Shown here: positions 13,005 to 24,577 of the stretch, piece after piece
Position numbering within the stretch: the first letter of the stretch is position 1
How the letters are laid out: the number at the start of each line of letters is the position of its first letter
Source: Nymphaea colorata
Lineage: Eukaryota; Streptophyta; Magnoliopsida; Nymphaeales; Nymphaeaceae
Length of the DNA stretch: 64,000 nucleotides
Reading direction: 5' to 3'
Assembly: GCF_008831285.2 (NCBI RefSeq)
Contig: NC_045146.1
Coordinates: 24,445,703 to 24,509,702, forward strand
Program-made: the position numbers and the translations under genes
The notes under the pieces: model-generated
What the model saw: the letters and a program-made list of their open reading frames with translations, nothing else
Databases searched by the model: none
Told to the model about the DNA's origin: nothing

Positions 13005-13643
13005 TCAGTGAATTCGGAGCATGCGGCGAAGACTTTCGGTCGCACTGAAGTCGACGCCGCTGCTGCCAGCAGTGGCTTCAGAGCTACATCTTCCTTTGTG
13101 ATTCAGTGAAAAACTCGGCAAAGGCAGGCTGCTTGGAGAAGGGGAGATGGAGAAAGCCGAGCCAGACCACTTATCAGCAAACTCCGCCGAACTGAAGAAC
13201 CCGAAAATCTTCTGTGGGAGATCACCAGGATCAGGTCCAAACGGTCGGGCTGATGTGATTAATGGATAGCTCTCCGAGTCCTTGTTTCCATCCGGCCTCC
13301 TCTTAGGATGTGCTTGTTCTGACTTGCTGAAATTTCTCATGACTGTACTCAATTTAGCCGAACTGAGAACTGCAGATCGCTGAGAAGGGTTTGCACTGGG
13401 GGGGAAATTTGGAAGAGGAGGCAGGAGAGGGAGCTTTTGTGAAAGCTGCGAATTGTGGGGAGCAGAACAACTGAGCACACCAATATGGGAATTGTCAAGA
13501 GCAGGGAAACGCTTCCTGTATGAATTTTTTGGGCTCTGGCTATCGAAGACCTTCCTCTTGTGGTTCAATCTTTTTGGGGAATTTCTCATATTTTTATGAG
13601 AAAAGGCAGCTTTGTCAGGATGATGAACAACCAACCTTTCCAT
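13005..13643 (-). CDS. PNRC-motif protein (possible mRNA-decay factor)
   Basis: Small basic, Ser/Pro-rich protein of 212 residues in a single coding exon. The C-terminal third carries FADKWSGSAFSISPSPSSLP followed by LPSFSL. This matches the pattern W-[AS]-G-x-[AS]-[FY]-x-x-S-P-x-P-S-x-L-P-x-P-x-F that I know from the PNRC family. In animals PNRC2 bridges DCP1 and UPF1 in decapping; plant members are little studied. The end, ATESLRRMLRI, also recurs in plant members as I remember them. No membrane segment or signal peptide is visible. The start is the first ATG; an in-frame TAG lies about 40 bases upstream in the genomic sequence. The 5' leader probably contains an intron, since a good TATA box lies almost 1 kb upstream. 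The family call rests on one motif, so a different disordered protein remains possible. Confidence 0.6.
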   Translation of the reverse strand: MERLVVHHPDKAAFSHKNMRNSPKRLNHKRKVFDSQSPKNSYRKRFPALDNSHIGVLSCSAPHNSQLSQKLPLLPPLPNFPPSANPSQRSAVLSSAKLSTVMRNFSKSEQAHPKRRPDGNKDSESYPLITSARPFGPDPGDLPQKIFGFFSSAEFADKWSGSAFSISPSPSSLPLPSFSLNHKGRCSSEATAGSSGVDFSATESLRRMLRIH

Positions 13644-14605
13644 GAACGAGCAACAAGCTTCTGGAATATACGAACTTATCTATTTTGTGTACGCCAAGAA
13701 GGAATACTGAATATTGCCCAGAGAGACAAGAAATGAAGAAAACCACATGCACAACAATAAATCAGAGCCGGCAAAGAAAGAGAAAATATAATTTACTACT
13801 GGTGCTACTGGAATGTCAACAACTTACGACTTCACTATATAATTTACTAAAAAAGCATCAAAAGTTCTAGCCCAAAGATTAGCAAACCAAAAAAATCTAC
13901 AATCACTACAAAGAAGCTCGAAAGATTGTGATCTGCTAACCTCAAGAAATGTGATCACCTGTAATTTACTACCTGTTCCTTTCTCACACGAAGGAAAGCT
14001 TCACTTACTGGAAGTAATTCGCTGACAACCCTTATAGCAATGAACTCGGAATCTTACGTAGTAAAGGAGAGAACAATGGTCGAACAAACAATATTAGTTC
14101 CTCAGCAAAAAGGTGGCAACCACCAGCGTATTAAAAGGAAAAACTGATCAAGATAAGAAGAAAAATGTCGAGAAATCTAAGATGAAAGACCAGAAGGGTG
14201 AAATCTAGATAACCTAATTCACTCTTTCCCGACGATAAAAGCCAAACCTCGAACACCCAATTCGAATTCCAGGACTTCAAATTTGGCGAAATCCAACGAG
14301 ATTATATCCTCAGTCTAGTTCTCCCGGTACACGTATCAGCGGAAAAAGAAAGCGAAAACTACAGCGATTCCACCTCGGTGACTTCCTTTCTATACAAGGA
14401 CTGGACTAACTTTACACGTAACAATAAAACTTAGAGAGAAAGATGAGAGTCCTGATGGCGATCGTAAGAAGATTCAATCCTAGGAATAGACGCTTTAGAT
14501 CGTCGCCCACCAACAAACCTATTCTTCCTCCACTTCTTTCGTTCCAATAAGGAGAATAAGTTTTGAGGCCGCAACGGTTCGTGATACCGGAGGGAACACT
14601 TGCAC
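13644..14605 (-). other. 5' leader of the PNRC-motif gene, probably with one intron
   Basis: No further coding sequence is seen. With the TATA box at 14606-14613 (minus), transcription would start near 14575. A donor-like AG/GTTTGT lies with its GT at 14518-14517 and an acceptor-like TTCCAG ends at 13661, just before the ATG. An intron of about 860 bp in the leader would join them. This is inference from splice consensus and distance only. Confidence 0.35.
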
Positions 14606-14613
14606 TTTTTATA
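14606..14613 (-). promoter_or_regulatory. TATA box of the PNRC-motif gene
   Basis: The minus strand reads TATAAAAA here (TATAAAAAG including the next base), a canonical plant TATA box in an otherwise mixed-composition region. It points toward the PNRC-motif gene. The predicted start would be 25-35 bases further on, near 14575. Confidence 0.5.
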
Positions 14614-15062
14614 GAACCTTAACGGCTACTTTCTTTTTAAATTAAGAAGAGTTCGCCGACAGTCTCGCGGCCGGGAAGCCTAACGGGCGGCTCATCGAAG
14701 CGTTTCCCGCCGTTGATCTGGACTCGGTGACCGTTTAATCAATATCGAGCGTCGAAGGTCAGCGTCTGTTGCCCGGAAAAGGAGATGGACAAGAGAGACG
14801 GATGTTTCTTAATTGACCTAAATACCCTCCACGTGGTCTACAAACAGCTCCTGCTTGAGTTGGCCCTCGCCCAAGTGAGCCATAATAAGTTAGTCAAGAC
14901 CAGAGTAAGCTCGGTTTGAGTGGACCAAGTTGTGGAAATAGCCGATGCCTGTGCCAATTCGCACTATTTTTTTTTTCAGTTGGACTGATTGGTTCGTGTG
15001 GTCAAGAGAACTGGGTTTGATATTAAAGATATTTTTTCCAATATAATATGGTAAGTTGGAGT

Positions 15063-15086
15063 TATATATATATATATATATATATT
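15063..15086. repeat. (TA)n microsatellite
   Basis: Uninterrupted TA dinucleotide run of about 12 units in intergenic DNA. Confidence 0.9.
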
Positions 15087-16405
15087 CACTCGACAATCAT
15101 AGTGAAGGTAAGACACATCTGATTGTATTCTAAAACTACAAAGCTTTCAATTATTATAGACCCATCAAGTGGGGAAAACCATTAAATGCCAGCCTTGGCC
15201 TTATTATAATGAACAATTATTGATCATACTTGTTTTTTCAAAAAGTCATGCTCATCTAGGGCCTACGCACATAATTTGAAGGAAAATCAAACCTAACTTT
15301 CAAGTTAAAACCAGAAAAGTTGCTTGATTTTCAAAATCCTAGTTTCCATATTGTTTTTAGCTAGCTTTCTCCTGAGCATCTTGTTAGTTTCTTCATTTGA
15401 AAACGTGTTATTGAATTAACAACTTCAAGAAGAATTCTTTTTAAGATATTTGTGTGGTTACAGTTTTGGAGAATGTGATGAATGTTAAGTTGAATACGTC
15501 GACTCTAGTCTTCTTCACCTTACTATTTGATCGTGCAAGTTTTCTTGTGTTGTTTTCTTAAGAGTATTTGGTTATCAGAGACATTTCAAATCTGCCAAAA
15601 AAACTGAGACAGATTCATGAAACAACAAACAATATCCCCTTTATCAAACTTTTGATGCTCAAAAGATCAAAAACACCCCAGTTTTCGAAGAAGAAGACTT
15701 CTTTCTCTGACAAAAAAATAAAAAAATAAGAGAAAATCTTTACTTTTTAAAATGATAAAACTGTCTCTTCCTGTTTTCAAAAATATTTGAAATACCTCAC
15801 ACTACTATACAAAACTGAACTGTGGGATCAGACGTAAAACCTTCTCAACAAGGTCCACCATAGTGGTTGATTTCAACTATCTTGGAGGTCACTTTGTTAT
15901 CAAAATATATACAACGTTTGTTAGTCCATTTTCTTTTCAATAAGTTTAAGTTGGGCGATTAAACTTGGGTTAAATAAATATAAACAATAATGAAATCAAG
16001 ATTACAAAAAGTATTTTCTGGGTTCATAGGAGTAATTCCCGATAGGATCATAGGTATGTGCTTATCTTAAAATTACATCAAAAGTGAAACTGTGGAATAC
16101 AAATTCGCCATTCCCGGCCCCTATATGTAATTTAGACAAAGAATCATTACAAAACTTCGCCATTCTTCCGCTTTGTCCCCATCTAAAAGTGTCTTTATGC
16201 GAAAGGCATCGGACTCGTACGAAGCAAACTATGCCAGAAACAGGAACCCCTTCATTTTGCAGAAAGGCGACCAATTTTTTCATTAAATAGCCTGAATACA
16301 GTCACGGTTAAATTCTTTTCACTTAACTTCCTTGTTTGGGTGGCAAATATCTTAATCCAAATTGCTAAATGTAAAACGTTCCAACATAAGTGAAAGATTT
16401 TACAG

Positions 16406-16426
16406 ATATATATATATATATATATA
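16406..16426. repeat. (AT)n microsatellite
   Basis: Uninterrupted AT run of about 10 units in intergenic DNA. Confidence 0.9.
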
Positions 16427-17962
16427 CAACTGTGTTGTAGTTTTCAAGAAGCATTTATACATGATAAGTAGACGGCAACCCCGAATCCTTCAGAGCAGAG
16501 GTTAAACTCCTTGATGTCTTCCCCTTTGATCTCTGCAAGTATACCTTACTTTGGCAGCGCTGGTTGTGAGTGCTTTCAACAAGAAATGTCTTTATTTATT
16601 CGATCGCTTCTAATATAAAGAAACCACACTTAAAATGTGAGATTTGGGACACAATTAATATACCTTAGTTTCAGGGCCTATCAGAAGATGGTGCTTATGG
16701 GCTTTGAATTTTGATTGCCCAACTCACTATAATATCATCTATGGCTTATAAAAGGTGAATTATGGGAGTTGATTTTATATAAGATTGACATTTTCTCCAT
16801 AAGACACACTCAGTACTTAAACTATTCACATAAATATCTCATGCTTCTTTTCAAAATATGTCTTTGGCCCACCACTTTGTGACACATGGCATGTTGATTT
16901 GCCTCTTGTCACTAGCCAAGTGAGGAACAAATAGATGCTTTTTCCATTGAAATATTTCCATATTTATAGGCAATCTATGTAAGAGCTCATAAAGTGATAG
17001 TCTTTTATAAGTGTTTGCCGGGTCAGTTTACTATAACTAATCATCTATGCGCAAAGGAAACAAAATGAAGTTTGAACTCTTGAGAATGATCCTCAAAAGG
17101 TTGTTCAATTGCAACGCTACTGATAATGTCGGAAGAAGAGAACATAAAAACCATAAGAAAAAGACATGCAAATGCTTGTGAAGCAGGAAATCGCGTGGAA
17201 AAGCAGTCCTTTTGAATGCCTGATCTATGAACCAACATGCCTCTAATTCAGCTACAAGAAAAGCACCAATGAGCTTTAACCCATCTTATTTGCTTCATCA
17301 CATGGGACGGCGGCAATATTAACCAAGAAAGATTATCAATATAATGAGTTTTTTCACATGGGACGGCGGAAATCTAATTCGTCGACTTGTTATTTCAAAC
17401 ATAAAAAAAAACTAAAAGCTTAGCTCGAGAGCCTCATTTGGGTTTTGAGTTAAGCAAAAGATAGGTATGGATTTAAATAGCAATAAAGGAAAATGATTAA
17501 ACTGCTAATATAAGTTACTCTGGGATAATTGGATTTGAGAGAAAAGAAAAGCAAAAACAATGGTAGGAAACACGGTGGACCCGCATAAGCCAAAAGTATG
17601 CGTTGGAGTGGAGCACGGTTGGCGAGGAGATGAAAATGGAGTTTGGGAAGCAGCCAACGGGCGCGAAGAAACCGTCACATTCAACCGTCTGCCTTCTTAA
17701 AGATGATAGATCAATGATATCAGTTGATTCAGTCACTGTTTGCCTGAGGTGACCCCCGGGACAGAAAGAGATATACATAACTTCTCCTCCAACCCCTCTT
17801 GCATGGGTTACCGACATCACTGACGACTAATACATTCCGAAAAGCAATCTGATCTGCATAAACGGAAAAGGCAAATTTGAGAATGGTGGAGGCTTAAGCA
17901 GTGGGGAGAGGAAAGTGGTACTCTGATCGAGGTTAGTTCAGATTTGTGAGAGAGAGAGAGAG

Positions 17963-20900
17963 ATGGGTTTCGTGAGTTCTTTATTGGGTTTCACTGGATT
18001 TGGGATGGGGATGTCTGTTGGTCTCGTGGTCGGGTATTATATGTTCATCTTCTTCCAACCCAATGATGTGAAGGTACGTAATTTTGCGCAACCTGATTTC
18101 TTTCTTTATTTCTTTCTTCTTCTTCCTTCCTTTCCACGTTGGGTTTTCTGGGTTACTGGCAGTGAGGCCTCTGCATGCTTAGCTTTCAGTTTTGTGGAAG
18201 GGAATTGTTGCTTTCTTGTAGCTTGGTGGCATGCTCTTTATTGGAAACTTTCGGGGAATTGTTCTTGTCTGTGAAAGGGTTGATTTGAATTTATCGCCAA
18301 TTTGTTCGTGGATTATGATATTTCATTTGCAGTTCCTGTGGAAGGGAATTGATGCTTTCTTGTAGCTTGGTGGCATGCGATGTATTGGAATCTTTCGGGG
18401 GATTGTTTTTGTCTGTGAAGGGGTTGATTTGAATTTCTTGCCATTTTGTTTGTGAATTATGATATTTCATTTGCGCAAAGACTGAATAGTTGTGGTTAGG
18501 TGCCTGCACGCAGGAAGCAAGATCGTGGAAGTTTGTGAATTGAAATTCACATTTATGTATTCGATATGATGGTCAAACTGTCTTTTGATACGAATGCTCG
18601 TATCAAGCTTCTATTTCATACAAGTACTTGATTACAGACGTTACACTAGCTATTTAATGAATTTTCCTATTTCCCTATTTTTACTGGTGAGGTGGCATGT
18701 TATTCTGGTTGCGACAGATTTTCTTTTCAAGTTGTAATTGGAGTCATGTTCGATGTCGGTGGTTGAATTGATACATCAAAAAGATGAATGGGTGCTCACG
18801 AGGGTTCTGGTTTTGGATGATATATTGATGAAGATAAAAATAAGAAACATGTAGTCAGATATTCTTCTCATCCTTTAGTAAGAAAGACATTGCAGGTACT
18901 GATGAATTTCAAAGCATATTCCGGTACTTCAGGAAGAGGTAGTGCCTATCTTGCTTTAACTGTCTTAGGAATGTAACAAATACCTTCTGATTTTTTAGTT
19001 TTTTTGCTTGTCCTTGTTCCTGTATTGCAATATTATGATGAAACTAACCCGGCTTCAAGATATAATGTGGAATATAATTTGGTGAGGCTTTTTCCTTAGT
19101 CAGCATCATTAATTCAAAATTTTGTACTTTATGGTTAACGGAGGGGGTTACATCAAACATTTGTATTAAGGTTAGGGTCAGGGGTTATGGAGTTGAGGAG
19201 AATCTTGTTTGAGAATTTTCCGTATGACTAACTCCCCTGATTCAAACTGGGATAGGTACTGAGCTAGGCAGGTTGGTTGACTGACATGGGCCAGACTAGT
19301 GGGTAACAAATGGCTTCTATTTGAAGAATACCTGGTTGCATACCCAGTTGAACTGCAAGCTAATTGGATCTTTACTTCTCAACTTAGATTAGAGAGGTTG
19401 ACTCATAGTAAGAGTAACATCTGAAGAACATGCTGGAGATGTTCATGCTCTAAGTTTTGCCACTGCAATGCAGTCTTCATACAATTACCGCAGTAATTAC
19501 ATTGGGTGTACAGGCACTGTTTTCCCATATATGCAACTTGAAACCTATCGGCTGGATTTTAGTGTACTAACAACCAGACCATGTATATCGGGAAATCAGG
19601 TTTGGTTGCTGAATTTCAGAAAGAAAGGGTAACATGCTATTTAATTGGTATTCCACTTGTGAGTAGGGCCCAATGTATATTTTAATGTTCTTCCTGCATA
19701 TGTATCATTTTCTCCTTTCCTTAAATCGTTTGATGACCTCCTTGGAGCCAAAATGCTAGTCTATTGTTTTTTATCTTGATTTCTGGAGAGACCACGCTTG
19801 ACTGGGTAGCTATATTTTTCCTGTAATCATCTTCAATTGGCAGTTATTTTGAACATTTAAGAGCTGAAGCAATTAAATCATATTGGTGATTGAAGTGACA
19901 CTTTTGTGCCTATTCATGCTATATTTTTTCCTGTTATTGCCATTTTTCCGCATATATTATGCTTTTTGGTTGTTTAAATCATGATATACATCTAGTTGAT
20001 ATGTATCACAAAGTAAGCATTGGTCAAAAAATTTCTAGATTTCTTGTACCTCCTGAAATTCCACAATATGAAAATGTAGCTATCATCAGAATGTGCATCC
20101 TGTGGTTCCAGAATGATTTTCAACCTATGTATCATTTATGAGTCATGTTCTTATTTTTCATTCTTTTCATTTTTACATGCTATATATCATGTTTTCATGT
20201 TCCACTATTGTCATTTGCATTCTTGAACAGCAGCAATATGATTATCTTCATTAATTCAACAGGATCCAGACGTTCAGCCTCTTGTTGAACAAGATTCAAA
20301 AACCTTGCAACGCCTACTCCCAGAAATACCCTTGTGGGTGAAAAATCCTGATTATGATAGAGTATGTATAGCTGAACTGTGCACTGCTGGTCTTCCTAGC
20401 TGTGTGATGGATGATTTTTCAAAATAGTAGTGGATTGATTTCAACCTGATGGACCTTGTTGCTAATGAGTTTCTTCAATTGCTTCATGAAGATTGATTGG
20501 CTGAACAGATTTCTCGAGAACATGTGGCCATATCTGGATAAGGTACTTTCAATTGTAAGAGTGTAGAGATCTTGTAAAATTTTGCTTTCATATTTTCAAT
20601 GGTTGCATCTCAATAAGTTGTTTACAATGGCAGGCTTATTCTAAAAGATTAACCACAGACTTGGATGGTCAAGCAAATTTCATGTTTACTTAAATATTTC
20701 TTTGTAATACCCATAAAAGCAGTTGGTTGTCTCATTTTGTAGGCTGTATGTAAAATGGTGAAAGAGATGTCAAAGCCAATTATTGCCGAGCAGATTCCAA
20801 AGTTCAAGATTAGTTCAATGGAGTTTGAAACCCTTACACTCGGCACCCTTCCACCAACTTTTCAAGGTCAGCTCACTAGATTTGAAATAAATTTCTTTTC

Positions 20901-23900
20901 TGGCGTCTTGTCAAATAGTTTAGCTTTTATTGGCTTCAAAGCATCCATGATAGGGCTTGAAGCCTCAGCCCTGGCAACCTGCAACGTATCTTTCAAGGCC
21001 GGTTTCAGGGCAAGCACTTGCGTGTAAGTGGACTACGTGACATATTTCCACTTGTAATTTGGTTTCCAGTGTAATCTTAACTCCACAGAAAGTCAATCTG
21101 CAATTTCTATGTATAGCCTTCTTAGGTGCAGCGATACACTATGGAAAGGATTCAGTTTTCAAGTTGATTTTTATGTGGATTAATTAATTTATTTATGTCT
21201 ATCTGGGTAAATAAACTACATGATCTTGTTGATGGCACCATAATCTTTTGGGGATTTTAGTCTTTTGCCTGCTCCACAAAATTCATTCATATAAAAGTGT
21301 AACTGGATTTTGTGAAACAGCTTCTTCATGCTTACTTCAAATACGTTGATGAGTGCATGTGTGTGCATTAGAGAGAGAAAGAGATGTCACCAAGATTTAG
21401 ATATCACATTCGTCAAGGTAAAAGCATCTCGTCCACTCATTCTAGAAAAGGCTGCCTTATGGGTTTGAAAAACATGGCCTTTGTGTTCTTTATAAATTGT
21501 TACATCTCATTTTCATAGAAGTGGTCATGCTATATATAATGCTTATCAAGCTTATTCTTCAGCATCTTTTCCAGTGCTCTTATTAAATAATGATTTAATA
21601 CTGACTTTTTTACTATTTAGTCTTTGAACATATTTACACTTTAATCCACAAGTCCATTAGGTTGTTCCCTTTTTTTACATAAATTTGTCTGCATGTGACC
21701 TATTCTTGTCTTTGTCATGTCATGAATGGTTTGGTAATTTGATGTTTCAATAGTACTTGGGCTCTTGGAATATGCTAATCTTCATCATTTGATTCATGTT
21801 CTTTCAATAATTATTCTACATACTCATGTTGTTGGGTGAAATTATTTAGGGATGAAAGTCTATACAACTGATGAGAAGGAGCTGATTATGGAGCCATCGT
21901 TTAAATGGGCAGGAAATCCAAATGTTGTTGTTATAGTTAAAGCTTTTGGGATGAAAGCATCTGTGCAGGTTATTATCTTCCAGTGCTAATGGATTGTCAG
22001 AAGGTTTTTATGCACTTTTTGTCTTATTTAATACACATCTGCCTACTTTGAAGCTTGCTATGCAGTTCAAATTGTGGAAATTAGTGTAATGGAAATGCTT
22101 TCTTTCGTTCCTACTAAGGGATTGCTAATATTAACTGTTTTGATGTGAGAATCTCAGCTTGTGGATTTGCAAGTCTTTGCATCTCCACGGATCACCCTGA
22201 AGCCTTTGGTGCCATCATTTCCATGTTTTGCAAAAATTATTCTCTCTTTAATGGAGAAGGTATTCCCCAATTTGGTGCTTGTCTTTGTTTTTTTTTTCTT
22301 GCTTCTAGTAAATCCACTGGATTAGCTGTTTTTTTTTTTTTGTGATGTAGCCACATGTCGACTTTGGGCTTAAACTCCTTGGGGCCGATGTAATGTCAAT
22401 TCCTGGCCTCTACAGATTTGTTCAGGTAGTTTTGCCCTTTTTAGTGTTTGTGTTTCTCTTAGCATTTGACAATATAAAAACACCATGTGTCACTGTAGAA
22501 GGCCTCCTTGTTATAAAAAGAAGACAATGACAAATTGGGTGACTTAGCTTTCTATCTGGCCTCAGATACTGAACTTTCTTTCCTTGTCCTCCTTCCTGCT
22601 CATTTTACCTACTATTTTGTGAAGTTTCCTCAAATTTCTTTGTTTTGCCATGTCCACACCTTGGATCCATTTGTAGTCTAGTCCGCAATCTAAAGGCGGT
22701 CAAGTTGCAGATATATGCATTGCTTAAAAAAATAAGATGGACATATTTCTGAACATATTTATTCATGTACAGAGAAAGTCATTTATGCCTAATGAATAAT
22801 ATCCAGTGTTTTTAATATTTTCACGCAGCTATTGTGTTTTTTCTAATTCATTTTTCTTCAGGAGACAATTAAGGATCAGATTGCTAGCATGTACCTATGG
22901 CCTAAAACAATGGAAGTTCCAATCCTGGATCCAACAAAGTTGGTTGTTTCTCATCCTTTTTCTTTCATCTCATTTATTTGTCATATGCCATGACTAAGGT
23001 TAACCTTTTCCTACAAACATTCAGGGCTATGAAGAAGCCAGTTGGTATTCTTCATGTCAAGGTTGTGGGAGCTACTAAGCTGATAAAGAAAGACTTGATG
23101 GGAAAATCTGACCCATATGTAAAGCTGAAGCTTACAGAGGACAAGCTCACGTCCAAGAAAACTACCGTCAAGCGCAGCAGTCTAGAGCCTGAATGGAATG
23201 AGGAGTTCAATTTTATTGTGAAGGACCCAGAATCTCAAGCACTTGAACTGAATGTTTATGATTGGGAACAGGTAATATCTTTACTCTTATTCTTTTCTTA
23301 CTTGTACTGTTAAAGATATCACCGTCTCTTTCTTCAACATTTTTGTTTATGTTGTTTTGTCTCATATAGGTCGGTAAGCATGACAAGATGGGCATGAATA
23401 TGATCCCATTAAAAGATCTATTACCGGATGAGCCAAAAACTTTGACACTTGATCTGCTAAAAACCATGGATGCTAATGACCCACAAAATGAGAAGTCACG
23501 TGGACAGATCACCTTGGATGTTGTGTATAAGCCTTTTAAGCTAGAAGAGCTAGCAAGTGAAATTGGTGAAGACTCCGGTGAAGTTCAGAAAGCACCTGAA
23601 GGAACCCCAGAAGGTGGAGGTCTGCTTGTTGTGATTATTCATGAAGCTCAAGATGTTGAAGGCAAGCATCATACAAATCCATATGTACGGATTCTTTTCA
23701 AGGGAGAGAAGAGAAAAACTAAGGTATCATCGATTATGCGTCTGGTACCCATTAGATCGCTTGCTGTTTCTGGTGACGCAATATTTGGTGCATAAGTTCT
23801 TCACTGATTTCTTTTCATACCATGTCTCCAGCATGTCAAGAAAAACAGAGATCCAAGGTGGGAGGAGGAGTTTACTTTTATGTTGGAGGAACCACCAACT

Positions 23901-24577
23901 AATGAACGAATACATGTGGAAGTCGTTAGTCAACCACCTAGCATTGGCTTGTATGCAAAGGTACAACAAATTTGTTGTTTTGCTTAAGGCATCGGCTTCC
24001 TTGACTTTTATCTCCCTGCTTTTCAGTAACAACACTAGGGATTTTTGGTTGCCCTTTTATGCTTAACAGCTGTCAATTACTATATTACACTAAGAATTCC
24101 ACTAGTTGGAAATTGAAATGCATTTTCAGTGACTTTTGCCTTGTATGGAAGTCAATTCACCATGTTAATGAGAACCTTTTATAAAATTGATCAACTCAAA
24201 CGAGTAGATAAAAGTGACCGGTGATTTATTGTATGACTTTGGATCTGTAGTCTGTAAAGTGTAAACCATATGTATGTGTAGTTAGAATCACAGATGGGGC
24301 TGTAGCATGTAGGTTGCCGAGATATTGAGACACAGACTCCTTTATTATGTGCAGTTGAACCAGTTGACATTAATTTTGTAAGTTCTGTTTTCTATAGACT
24401 TGCATGCAAATTTTTGTCTGACTTTGGTGCATGGTGTCTTTCCTCTTTCAGGAGACTCTGGGTTATGTTGATATAGGTCTTGCTGATGTTGTCAGCAACA
24501 GAAGGATCAATGAAAAGTACCATCTCATTGATTCAAAAAATGGAAGGATACAAATTGAGTTGCAATGGAGAACTTAA
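17963..24577 (+). CDS. SYT1: Synaptotagmin, SYT1-type (SMP plus two C2 domains)
   Basis: Plant synaptotagmin/extended-synaptotagmin that anchors in the ER and binds the plasma membrane at contact sites, helping membrane repair and lipid transfer. Twelve exons: 17963-18073, 20263-20361, 20492-20542, 20743-20866, 21850-21968, 22158-22259, 22351-22425, 22862-22938, 23025-23271, 23370-23723, 23832-23960, 24452-24577. They join in frame to 537 residues, close to the 541 of Arabidopsis SYT1. An N-terminal hydrophobic anchor covers about residues 6-32. The SMP domain spans about 65-250 (DWLNRFLENMWPYLDK at 72-87). C2A starts near 260 with acidic calcium-site residues D276, D282, D332 and D340. C2B starts near 420, but its first loop reads GKHHTNPYV, so the usual aspartate is N438, as in other plant SYT1 proteins. 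The ATG follows a GA run and opens with MGFVSSLLG, typical of the family. Intron 1 holds a tandem duplication. No defects were seen. Confidence 0.97.
18187..18474 (+). repeat. 144-bp tandem duplication in synaptotagmin intron 1
   Basis: Two adjacent copies (about 18187-18330 and 18331-18474) share long stretches such as TGTGGAAGGGAATTG, TCTTGTAGCTTGGTGGCATG and GATATTTCATTTGC, each offset by exactly 144 bases. They differ by a modest number of substitutions, so the duplication is not very recent. It lies wholly inside intron 1. Confidence 0.85.

Larger units (their letters stand above)
14650..17962. other. Intergenic region upstream of synaptotagmin
   Basis: Divergent gap between the PNRC-motif gene and the synaptotagmin gene. 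It contains TA microsatellites at 15063-15086 and 16406-16426. The last 500 bp, ending in a GA run just before the synaptotagmin ATG, probably hold its promoter and leader. Short ORFs at 16062-16290, 17041-17238 and 17515-17820 resemble no family I know. Confidence 0.55.

Noticed and set aside
16440-16580. Short coding-like piece (LLDVFPFDLCKYT on plus; a Ser/Lys-rich reading on minus)
   Set aside because: All frames are open over such a short span and neither strand joins to another exon; too little to call.
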